Part shown: one piece after another, positions 8,497-15,881 of the stretch
Layout: every line of letters starts with the position of its first letter
How positions within the stretch are numbered: the first letter of the stretch is position 1
The notes under the pieces: model-generated
What the model was told of the DNA's origin: nothing
Databases searched by the model: none
Seen by the model: the letters and a program-made list of their open reading frames with translations, nothing else
Program-made: the position numbers and the translations under genes
Assembly: GCA_011526585.1 (NCBI GenBank)
Contig: WYBB01000087.1
Coordinates: 1-44,705, forward strand
From: Deltaproteobacteria bacterium
Lineage (GTDB): Bacteria; Myxococcota_A; UBA9042; PHBI01
Length of the DNA: 44,705 nucleotides
Reading direction: 5' to 3'

Positions 8497-11403
8497 ATGA
8501 AGCCCCATCGCCTCGTCCCGCTCGCGCTCTGCGCTTCGAGCGCCCTCGCCCTGTCCTCCGGCTGCGCCGCGGACTCCGACCGACCGTCAGGTCCGGCCGT
8601 CGAGATCGCCGTCGCGCCCTTGACCCTGCCTGGCACGCTCGGCGTGCATTACGCCCTCGCCGTCTTTAATGACGAGCCCAGCGACCCGACCGTCGTCTTC
8701 GATGCCACCGGCGCGGTCATCTCGACGAACGATCCGATCCTGGTCTGGCAAGAGGCGAGCGTCACCTCGAACCAGTTCGGCAACGGCCCGGGCGGTGACA
8801 TCAGCTACATCGGCCCCTGCGACGCGAGCCTCGGGGGCGACTCGACGAACTACGTCGCGCTCGCGCTCCAGCAGGTCTATGTCGGCGAAGACAACGGCAG
8901 CCAGAACCCCGTCGGCCCCTTCGCGGTTTCGCCGTTCGACCAGTCGATGAGCGTCCTCGACGACCAGGTCTCGACGAGCGACGACGACGCCGACTTCGAA
9001 AACCCGTGCCCGTACGACGACCCGTGCATCCTTCCCTTCCCGTGCGAGGAGAACGAGGACACCCAGGTCGTCTTCAACCTCACGATCATGCGCGACGCCG
9101 ATCAGGGCTTCTTCGACGTCGCCGTGAACTTCGAGGACATCTTCTGCTCGGCCAAGGTCGACTGCAGCTACGATGACGCCGGCGCCGATCCGATCGAGCT
9201 CCTCTTCGACGGCGACGGCGAGCGCGCGCAGACCGCCGTCTTCGGCCTCGCCTGCACCCAGGGCGCCGGCACCACCGGCACCGTCTTGCACATGAACGGC
9301 GTGCGCATCGAGTGCGGCGAGGACCTCGGCAAGGCCACCTCGCCCATTGCCGAGCCGCGGACCTGCGACAGCGTGAAGAACGTCTACGGCTCGGTCACCG
9401 GCCAGGTGGCCGACCAGAGCACGCGGACCCTGCCCGTCGCCTTCCAGGACACCGCGGCGGCGATCGTCCTGCCGACCGATGACAAGGCGAACGGCGTCGT
9501 CATCGCGCGCGTCCACGATCAGCATCTCCTCGGTCTGCTCGGCGACAGCGTGGACTCCGACGGGTCGCTGGACGGCCGTACCAACCTCAGGAGCTCCGCG
9601 AACTTCACGGACGTCGCGCTGTGGAGCCGTGTCGACACGACCTGGAGCGTGCAGTCCGTCGCCCTGCCGCTCGGCTTCACCGTGAGCTCGGCCGACGCGG
9701 CCTTCTACGATGCTGCGGGCAAGCGCCTCTTGCTCAACGCCGACTTCGCGGACGACACCGACAAGTTCGCGACCCCGATCGCGTACTCCCTCGACACCGA
9801 CAACTGGATCCTCGCGGCGACGCCGGCGGTCATGCAGACCCGCGACAACACCTACGCCTTCTGCTACGTCACCGATCTCCGTGCGGACCGCGCGGCGGGC
9901 TTCTGCCAGGCCCACCCGCTGAGCCAGACCGCCACGGCCTCCAATTCGGCCTCCAAGCAGACGGCGGGCCCGATCGCCCTGAGTGATCGGGCCTACGCGA
10001 GCGTGTGGGATGTCAGCACCGGCCAGCGCGCCGAGCTCGCGACCGACGACCTCTTCACCGACCCCGCCGCCCAATGGACCGCCGTCGTCCCCTCCTTCGT
10101 CTCCGACGGCTCGATCGTCGGGGCTGTATTCGCGGGCCTTGCTGATGGTGGCAGCGCGAAGCGGATCGCGCAGTGGACCGAGGACGGATCCGGCAACTGG
10201 GGTGTAGGGCCCCATTGGGGCCACCCGCACGAATACATCGCGTGGTTCGAGGGCGACGTGATGGCACTCGGGAGCGACGGGACCACGAGCGACCCGGCCG
10301 TGCTCGCGCGCTGGAACGACACGGCGTGGCAGCGCTGGACGGCGGACAAGCTCGCCGTACCGGTGGGGTCGACGGTGCAGATCCTCGGCTTCAGCCCGAG
10401 CGGCGGCTATGTCTTCGGCGTCGCCGCCTTCGGCTCGGCGTCGAACCAGACGCCGTTCGTCGCCACGTTGCCCACGAGCGACACCAGCGATATCACCGTC
10501 GAGGCCCTGCCGGTGCCCGATGCACTGACCGGCTACAGCTTCGGTTTCGCGGGCAGCTTCGTCGCTCCGAGCGGCTCGACGCTCGTCATGGCAGGGCAGG
10601 ATCCTCTCGATGACTCCATCGTTCATGTCGCGTTCCGAAAGCTGAGCGAGGTGTGGTCGGCGTCCGTGCTCTCCGAGGCCTCCGCCGTGAAGACCCCGCG
10701 CACGTCGCTCGCGGTTCGCGAGCCGACCCAGGCCTGCGACCTGGTCTTCGGCACCACGATCGACGCGGCGACGCACTCGAAGAGCGGGGTGAGCTGGGAC
10801 CTCGCGCTGGCGAGCCCGATCACCCCGAAGAGCTACACCAAGCCCGTCGAGCTCCTCGGCGCGGACGATGCGCTCGGCACCTTCGTCAGCTACGAGCTCG
10901 ACCCGACCATCGTCGGCAACGCCTGGGACCCGCCGAACGACGACAAGGCGGTCTGGCAGTACGCGATCTACTCCGGCGCCGAGGACCTCGACTGCGATGG
11001 CGTGTCCTGCCAGAAGGTCTACTGGAACACCGCGGTCGGCTTCGACACGAGCGTCGCCGGGTGCCGCCTCATCGCCGAGGCGACCGCCGCACCGAGCCCG
11101 GGCCTCACCGACGGCACCACCCCGGAGTTCACGACCTGGCCGCTCATCAGCGTCGACGTGCCGCTGACCTCGACCCCGGAATCCGACGAGGAGGACGTCG
11201 AGCTGCTCTGTCTCCAGCACCCGCTCGGCAGCCCCGAGGTCCGCACGATCTACACCGACGTGCACACGCCGCAGACGCTCTGCCATCGCTTCGACGGCAC
11301 CTCCGCCCAGAGCCTGGCGAACTGCGAGTGGACCCCGTACCGCGACCGGGTCAAGGAGACCGGCGCGATCGCCGTCCCGATCGGCCAGTGGCCGCGCAAC
11401 TGA
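8497..11403 (+). CDS. Large secreted lipoprotein, paralogue B with central insert
   Basis: The product is a 968-residue predicted lipoprotein. A signal peptide with lipobox SSGC (Cys23) follows ATG 8497, which has AAGGAG a few bases upstream. The first ~250 residues align with the preceding lipoprotein (VAPLTLPGTLGVHYALAV, VTSNQFGNG, FPCEENEDT, MRDADQGFFDVAVNFEDIFC). Next comes a segment of about 450 residues absent from paralogue A. It is Ser/Asp/Thr/Ala-rich with repeated Trp-containing strand-like units (VALWSRVDTTWSVQSV, IAQWTEDGSGNWGV, LARWNDTAWQRW, FRKLSEVWSASV), suggesting a beta-propeller or similar repeat fold. The C-terminal ~200 residues return to the shared architecture (AIYSGAEDLDCDG, then YWNTAVGFD) and end without paralogue A's extension. 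Function unknown. Confidence 0.75.
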   Translation: MKPHRLVPLALCASSALALSSGCAADSDRPSGPAVEIAVAPLTLPGTLGVHYALAVFNDEPSDPTVVFDATGAVISTNDPILVWQEASVTSNQFGNGPGGDISYIGPCDASLGGDSTNYVALALQQVYVGEDNGSQNPVGPFAVSPFDQSMSVLDDQVSTSDDDADFENPCPYDDPCILPFPCEENEDTQVVFNLTIMRDADQGFFDVAVNFEDIFCSAKVDCSYDDAGADPIELLFDGDGERAQTAVFGLACTQGAGTTGTVLHMNGVRIECGEDLGKATSPIAEPRTCDSVKNVYGSVTGQVADQSTRTLPVAFQDTAAAIVLPTDDKANGVVIARVHDQHLLGLLGDSVDSDGSLDGRTNLRSSANFTDVALWSRVDTTWSVQSVALPLGFTVSSADAAFYDAAGKRLLLNADFADDTDKFATPIAYSLDTDNWILAATPAVMQTRDNTYAFCYVTDLRADRAAGFCQAHPLSQTATASNSASKQTAGPIALSDRAYASVWDVSTGQRAELATDDLFTDPAAQWTAVVPSFVSDGSIVGAVFAGLADGGSAKRIAQWTEDGSGNWGVGPHWGHPHEYIAWFEGDVMALGSDGTTSDPAVLARWNDTAWQRWTADKLAVPVGSTVQILGFSPSGGYVFGVAAFGSASNQTPFVATLPTSDTSDITVEALPVPDALTGYSFGFAGSFVAPSGSTLVMAGQDPLDDSIVHVAFRKLSEVWSASVLSEASAVKTPRTSLAVREPTQACDLVFGTTIDAATHSKSGVSWDLALASPITPKSYTKPVELLGADDALGTFVSYELDPTIVGNAWDPPNDDKAVWQYAIYSGAEDLDCDGVSCQKVYWNTAVGFDTSVAGCRLIAEATAAPSPGLTDGTTPEFTTWPLISVDVPLTSTPESDEEDVELLCLQHPLGSPEVRTIYTDVHTPQTLCHRFDGTSAQSLANCEWTPYRDRVKETGAIAVPIGQWPRN

Positions 11404-11448
11404 CGCGCATCGCCGTCCGGGCGAGCACGAGGGGAGAACCTACCGATA

Positions 11449-11504
11449 GGGCGGGCCTCGTGCCCGCCCGTGCCCGAACGTCGGGGCGGGCCTCGTGCCC
11501 GCCC
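11449..11504. repeat. Two tandem REP-like hairpins with CTCGT loop
   Basis: Two copies of GGGCGGGC-CTCGT-GCCCGCCC lie at 11449-11469 and 11484-11504, 14 bases apart, downstream of the second lipoprotein gene. They match the hairpin at 5768-5788 in loop and layout. They fill most of the useful signal in the 278-base gap before the CopD-like gene, which is convergent. A bidirectional terminator role is possible. Confidence 0.7.
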
Positions 11505-11681
11505 GGGTCAGCACCGGGTGCATCTCGACGCGAGTCGGTGGGCCGCATCCCCCGCTCGCGTCGAGATCCCTTTCTCGGTGCGCGACCCTTCGAGGGCTTT
11601 GACATGACCACAACGCCGGCTGGTGCGACCGCGCTCGGCCGCAAGGTGCAATCTCGCAAGCGCCCGCCCCCGCTTACGCGC

Positions 11682-12128
11682 TCACAGCCCGCCGACGCGG
11701 AAGGTGGTGCCGACGATGACGAACGCCACGCTCGTGAGGGTCACGAGGCCGATGTGCCACGCGAGCGGCACCAGGCGCTCGTCGGTGAGCCGCGGGATGA
11801 GCCTGAGGCGCGCGTGCAGGGCGAGGCCGATGGTGATGAAGAGGAGGATCAGCTTGACGCCGATCGCGCGCGAGAACCCCGGCGCCAGCTCGACCCACTG
11901 GGCCGGCGCGTCGCTGTACTGGAGCGCGAGCACGAGGCCGGTCACCACCTGCACGAGGAGCGCCGGCAGCCCGACCGGCTCGAAGGCCCGCTCGAAGTCG
12001 ACGACGAGGCTCGCGTCCTTGGCGCGCAAGGCCTTGGGCAGCACGCGCAGGGCCAGGACGAGGTGGCCGCCGGTCCAGACCGCGGCGCCGATGAGGTGCA
12101 GCGAGAGGAGGAGGAGGTGCGTGGTCAT
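11682..12128 (-). CDS. CopD-like integral membrane protein
   Basis: A 148-residue inner-membrane protein with about four hydrophobic segments: LLLLSLHLIGAAVWTGGHLV, LPALLVQVVTGLVLAL, AIGVKLILLFITIGLAL, and WHIGLVTLTSVAFVIVG. The pattern H-x3-A-x-W-x-G-G-H in helix 1, with a later His in HARLRLIPR and another in WHIGL, resembles the CopD/copper-resistance D domain family and related small four-helix proteins, where His residues in the membrane can bind metal or heme. It stands alone; no copC or other copper gene is next to it, so substrate is not shown. It is convergent with the upstream lipoprotein gene and divergent from the peptidoglycan-binding gene. Confidence 0.7.
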   Translation of the reverse strand: MTTHLLLLSLHLIGAAVWTGGHLVLALRVLPKALRAKDASLVVDFERAFEPVGLPALLVQVVTGLVLALQYSDAPAQWVELAPGFSRAIGVKLILLFITIGLALHARLRLIPRLTDERLVPLAWHIGLVTLTSVAFVIVGTTFRVGGL

Positions 12129-12213
12129 GCGCCGATGGCATCACAGTCGCGTGACGATGACGAGCCCGCGCGCCACTCCGCGTCGAGCGGCCACACGCAG
12201 CCGATATCAAACA

Positions 12214-12234
12214 CGCCCTTAGGAAACCTTCGAA
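12214..12234. promoter_or_regulatory. 21-bp motif shared with position 5842
   Basis: CGCCCTTAGGAAACCTTCGAA here matches CGCCCTTGGAAGCCTTCGAA at 5842-5861 except for one inserted base and one G/A change. Both copies lie upstream of a plus-strand gene (128 and about 230 bases before the start). It contains the palindromes CCTTAGG and TTCGAA. It could be a regulator site, or an ECF-type promoter given GGAA; this is inference. Confidence 0.35.
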
Positions 12235-12305
12235 CGAGCGCCACCACAAGTCAAAGGAATCCACCGTGGTGCGGGTGCGCCCCGCGCGCGCTTGATCCGG
12301 GTGTC

Positions 12306-12340
12306 GGTCCCGGCCGGCTCGCGGGTGCGAGCCGGGGACC
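12306..12340. promoter_or_regulatory. Stem-loop just upstream of the ribosome site of the 12363 gene
   Basis: A 9-bp perfect stem CCGGCTCGC / GCGAGCCGG with loop GGGT (12314-12335) is extended by GGTCC / GGACC (12306-12310 and 12336-12340) across a 3-base bulge. It ends 11 bases before the Shine-Dalgarno GGGAG at 12352. It may be a leader structure affecting translation or mRNA stability. Confidence 0.4.
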
Positions 12341-12362
12341 GCACGAGCGACGGGAGACGACC

Positions 12363-12806
12363 ATGCACCAGACGAGAGCGCCGGACCGGACCATTCAGCG
12401 CAAGGCCGAGCCGGGCAAGCCCGCGGGCGGAGGCGCGAAGAAGAGCAAGAAGGACGCGCTGCGCGGCATGGACTTCGCCGCCGGCGAGGCGGCGCTCGCG
12501 CCGGGCGCCGAAAAGAAGCCCGCCGGCAAGAAGGGCGAGCTCTCGCGCGGCAGCGAGGGGCCCGAGGTGGAGGCGCTGCAGCACAAGCTCAAGCGCATCT
12601 CGGTGGAAGGCCAGATGGACCAGGAGTTCCTCGCCGAGTTCGACGTCGGCAAGGTCGACGGCAAGTACGGCGCGCGCACCGTCACCGCGGTCAAGGCGCT
12701 GCAGAGCAACAACCAGCTGCCGCTGACCGGGGTCTTCGACGCCGCCACCGCCGCCGCGCTCGATCAGGAGATCTCCTTCCTCGACATGATGATGTCGTCG
12801 GAGTGA
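12363..12806 (+). CDS. QRK-tagged peptidoglycan-binding-domain protein
   Basis: A 147-residue protein starting at ATG 12363 with GGGAG 6 bases upstream. Residues 1-55 are disordered and basic, with TIQRK (10-14) and MDFAAGEAALAPG (36-48), the tag and motif shared with three other window proteins. Residues about 60-145 form a PG_binding_1-type domain: GSEGPEVEALQHKL, VDGKYGARTVTAVKALQ, then LPLTGVFDAATAAAL. This fold usually binds cell-wall peptides and guides hydrolases. No catalytic domain and no signal peptide are present, so export would need another route such as loading into an injection particle (inference). The C-terminal tail LDMMMSSE is Met-rich. The next gene is convergent. Confidence 0.8.
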   Translation: MHQTRAPDRTIQRKAEPGKPAGGGAKKSKKDALRGMDFAAGEAALAPGAEKKPAGKKGELSRGSEGPEVEALQHKLKRISVEGQMDQEFLAEFDVGKVDGKYGARTVTAVKALQSNNQLPLTGVFDAATAAALDQEISFLDMMMSSE

Positions 12807-12843
12807 TCCCGCGTCGCGCCCCGCGCGCGTCGCGTCAGCGAGC

Positions 12844-14634
12844 TCACCGGGCGGTGGCGAAGAGGTAGGGCGTCGTGCGCGGCGGCGTGCCCTCGAGCGG
12901 CTCCCAGATCTGCTCGAGCCCGCGCGTCGGCAGCGGCGCCGTGCTCCCGACGTACAGGACCCCGCGCTGGTCGATCGCTGGCGTCGCCCAGTCGAGCAGC
13001 GCATCGATCACGCGCCGCCAGCGCTCGGTGAATCGCCGCTCATCCGCATCCCAGGCGACCGCGAAGAGGGTGCCGCGCCGCCACTGCCCGCTCCACGGCT
13101 CCGCGATCAGATCGTGGCGGCCACGCGCGCCGAAGTAGACGACGCCGGCGGCGTCGACCAGCGGTCCGGTCGCCGAGCCGGGCGCGTCCTCGCCCGGAGA
13201 GAAGCGCCCGAGCGTCTCACCGCTCGCCATGTCGATCGCGAAGAGCGAGCCCTCGCGCCCGTTCAGGTTGCGCACGTCCCCGGTCGTCGCGAAGACGACC
13301 CCGTCGCCGAGCGCGAGCCCCTGCACGAGCGTCGTCGCGCTCTCGGGGTAGCCCTCGGGCTCGGCGATCCACGCGACCTCGGCACGATCGCCGCGGTCCT
13401 GCACCGCGACGACGGCCGGCACGTAGCCGAGGACCTTCGCCTCGGCGCCGCCGACGTAGATCGTGCCGTCGCCGCCGACGCTCAGGTGTCGCGTCCAGAC
13501 CTTGGGCCGGAGCGCGCGCGCCTCGTTGACCAGCGGCAGCTCCCACTTTCGCCGCGCCGCGTCCGCCGCCTCGCGCGGCGCGCCGAGATCGAGCGCGATG
13601 AGCTTGCCGCCCGCGCTCGGATCCGAGAGCCAGGTGCCGGCGTAGAGCGTGCGCCCGTCGGGCGAGAGCGCGACCGCCGCGGTGAGCGTGTTGTCGAGGC
13701 TCGGCGCCTCGGACGGATAGCGCCACACCAGCGCGCCCTCTCGGTCGACCGCATAGATCGCCTGCGTCTCGCGCGCCGGCGCGCTCGCGTCGCCCGGCCA
13801 CGGCACGCCGAAGCTCGCGAAGTAGATCGTACCGTCGGGCCCCATCGTGGCGCCCTGCACGATCTCGCCGCCGCCGTCGGGGTGCTCGGGCGCGAGCGGG
13901 TCGAAGGTCACGAAGTCCCAGACGACCTCGCCGCGCGCGACGTCGATCGCGTAGAGGCGCCCGTCGCCGCGGCCGACGTAGTGGCGCCCGTTCCATGGAT
14001 CGACCAGCGCGCTGCCCTCGATGGTGCCGTTGTAGAAGGTCACGTGGAGGTCCGCGCCCTGGCCACACCACGCCTCGTCCTGCGGCGAGACCGGTTCGTC
14101 CCAGGCGTAGCACGCGGGCAGCGGCCGAGGGTCGAAGGGCGCGAAGACCTCACGCCCCGCGGCGTCGAGCGCGTAGACCTTGCCGTCGGACTTGCGCGAG
14201 CTCGCCGGATCGGTCGTCGCCGCGCCGCGCAGGAGCCCCCAGGTGCCGAAGTGGATCGCGTCGCCCGCGAGCGTCGGCTGCATGTTGATGCTCGCGCCGC
14301 CTTCGGCCGCGTAGACCCAGTTCTCGCTCGCTTCCGGCGTGTACGTCGCGGGACCGACGAACGGCGAGCGCCCCGTGCGCTGGGGGTCGCCGCCGAACAT
14401 CGGCCAGGGGTCACGCGCGCGATCCCAGGTCGCGATCTCGCCCGGGCCGACTGCATCGGTCGCATCGGTCGGATCGATCACATCGATCGGATCCAGATCG
14501 GTCGCCTCCGTCGCATCGCTCAGGTCGGTCGTCTCCGGCACGGGCACCGTGTCGGCGAGGTCGGCCGGATCGCGTGCGTCGTCGCCGCACGCCCCGAGCG
14601 CGGCGGTGGCGAGCAAGACGCACGCGGCCCTCAT
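12844..14634 (-). CDS. PQQ-type beta-propeller lipoprotein
   Basis: A 596-residue lipoprotein: MRAACVLLATAALGAC is a signal peptide ending in lipobox LGAC. An Asp/Thr-rich linker of about 50 residues follows. The propeller then starts with WPMFGGDPQRTGRSP, the usual opening of PQQ-like outer-membrane/periplasmic propellers. Blade-type repeats include GKVYALDAAGREV, GRLYAIDVARGEVVWDF, GTIYFASFG, AIYAVDREGALVWRY, GRTLYAGTW and GSLFAIDMASGETLGRF. Propellers of this sort act as scaffolds or as quinoprotein dehydrogenases. The catalytic context of a dehydrogenase is not visible, so scaffold or display is more likely. Its start overlaps the previous gene's stop as ATGA (14631-14634), indicating translational coupling with the lipoprotein upstream. 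I preferred ATG 14634 because a lipobox follows directly. Confidence 0.8.
   Translation of the reverse strand: MRAACVLLATAALGACGDDARDPADLADTVPVPETTDLSDATEATDLDPIDVIDPTDATDAVGPGEIATWDRARDPWPMFGGDPQRTGRSPFVGPATYTPEASENWVYAAEGGASINMQPTLAGDAIHFGTWGLLRGAATTDPASSRKSDGKVYALDAAGREVFAPFDPRPLPACYAWDEPVSPQDEAWCGQGADLHVTFYNGTIEGSALVDPWNGRHYVGRGDGRLYAIDVARGEVVWDFVTFDPLAPEHPDGGGEIVQGATMGPDGTIYFASFGVPWPGDASAPARETQAIYAVDREGALVWRYPSEAPSLDNTLTAAVALSPDGRTLYAGTWLSDPSAGGKLIALDLGAPREAADAARRKWELPLVNEARALRPKVWTRHLSVGGDGTIYVGGAEAKVLGYVPAVVAVQDRGDRAEVAWIAEPEGYPESATTLVQGLALGDGVVFATTGDVRNLNGREGSLFAIDMASGETLGRFSPGEDAPGSATGPLVDAAGVVYFGARGRHDLIAEPWSGQWRRGTLFAVAWDADERRFTERWRRVIDALLDWATPAIDQRGVLYVGSTAPLPTRGLEQIWEPLEGTPPRTTPYLFATAR
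14452..14533. repeat. Low-complexity repeat encoding an Asp/Thr linker
   Basis: Degenerate GATCGGTCGCATCG-like units repeat here within the lipoprotein gene. They encode the flexible linker (TDLSDATEATDLDPIDVIDP) between lipobox and propeller. Such units can change copy number by slippage. Confidence 0.5.
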
Positions 14635-15800
14635 GGGCACGCCCCGAGCTTCAGCACGCGGGTCACGCTCGCCGCGGTCGGATCGACGAGCAGGATCCGA
14701 TCGCGGTCGAAGCCGCCGTGCCCGACGAGCAGCTCGGGCTTGCCGTCGGCCGTCGTGGCGAGGCGCATCCAGCCGCCCTCCGGCTCGCCCAGCGGCCGGC
14801 CCTCGTCGTCGGCCGTCAGCGCCTTCGAGATGTTGAGCGTGCGAAGGTGCGCGCCGGTCTTGCCGTCGTGGAAGAAGATCGCGTGACCGTACTGCTCGCG
14901 AAACGCCACCTCGCCCGAGGGCAAGACGATCGGCACGACCCCGTAGGCCGCGTCGCTCTGGGCCTGCCCGCCGAGCGTGCCGACGCGCGCACCGCGCGTG
15001 CCATCGAAGAACACACCGAAGGCCCCCGGACCGGCGCAGACCCCGAGCTCGGCGTAGAGCATCTCGCCCGCCCAGTGGAAGACCGGGCACTCGCTCTCGA
15101 GCGTTTCGTAGCTCAGCTCGAAGAGGCGCTTGCCGCTCCTGGCGTCGAAGACCTGCACGGCGCGCTTTTCGCCCAGCGTATCGTCGAAGAGGATCTCCGA
15201 TGCGACGAAGACCCGCTCGCCCGCGAGCCCGACCTGCCCGACGCGCACGCCGCCGAGCTCGAGCTTCACGCACGGGCCGACGCAGCTCCTCACCGAGCGT
15301 CGGTCGCGCGCGATCTCGATCCCGGCCGGCACGACCTCGGGGGACTCGCCGCGCAATCGCGCCTTCGCGTCCTTCGTCGCGCGCGTCTTGGCGAGCGTCG
15401 CCTGGTCGAGATCGAGCCGCCAGCACGTCGGCTCGCTCCGCTCGTCGCTCCCCCTGCACAGCTCGAGCACACGCCCCTTCACGCCGATCGGCACGAGCGG
15501 GTCGTACTCCTCGACGAGATCGGCGATGCACGCGCCCGCGACCTCAGTCGGCGCCGGGATCGGCAGCGGCGCGCTCAGCTCCCAGGCCGATGCCGCGAGC
15601 TCGTCCTCGACCTCCTCCGCGGCGGCCAGCCCGTCGATCGGCGCCGCGTCCTCCGGCGCGCCCGCGTGCGTGTCCTCCGGCGCGGGCGCGCCCGCCATGT
15701 CTTCGGGCGGAGGGGTCACGTCCGGCGCGCTCGCGCTCTTGCCGCACGCCGCGCCCGCCGCCACCACCACCAAGAGCACCGCTGCACGCCAGGCCGACAT
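14631..15800 (-). CDS. Lipoprotein, beta-propeller-like, first gene of a coupled pair
   Basis: A 389-residue protein with N-terminus MSAWRAAVLLVVVAAGAAC, lipobox AGAAC, then a Pro/Glu/Asp-rich linker (DVTPPPEDMAGAPAPEDTHA). ATG 15800 is preferred over 15842 because GAGGTGG precedes it closely and the signal peptide starts at once. The mature part has strand-turn repeats with FDARSGKRLFELSYE, VAFREQYGHAIFFHDGKTG and PELLVGHGGFDRDRILLVD, consistent with propeller blades. Several Cys (ACIADLVEE, CVGPCVK, CPVFHW, GVCAGPG) suggest disulfides in an exported protein. The stop overlaps the next gene's ATG by ATGA, so the pair is probably co-expressed and may act together at the cell surface. Substrate unknown. 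Confidence 0.7.
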   Translation of the reverse strand: MSAWRAAVLLVVVAAGAACGKSASAPDVTPPPEDMAGAPAPEDTHAGAPEDAAPIDGLAAAEEVEDELAASAWELSAPLPIPAPTEVAGACIADLVEEYDPLVPIGVKGRVLELCRGSDERSEPTCWRLDLDQATLAKTRATKDAKARLRGESPEVVPAGIEIARDRRSVRSCVGPCVKLELGGVRVGQVGLAGERVFVASEILFDDTLGEKRAVQVFDARSGKRLFELSYETLESECPVFHWAGEMLYAELGVCAGPGAFGVFFDGTRGARVGTLGGQAQSDAAYGVVPIVLPSGEVAFREQYGHAIFFHDGKTGAHLRTLNISKALTADDEGRPLGEPEGGWMRLATTADGKPELLVGHGGFDRDRILLVDPTAASVTRVLKLGACP

Positions 15801-15881
15801 CGCCACCTCGCCCGATTCCCGAACGCGCTGACGCTCGCTCAACCGGACCGCGCACGCAAGCCGTCGGGCCCCGCGCCGCGA

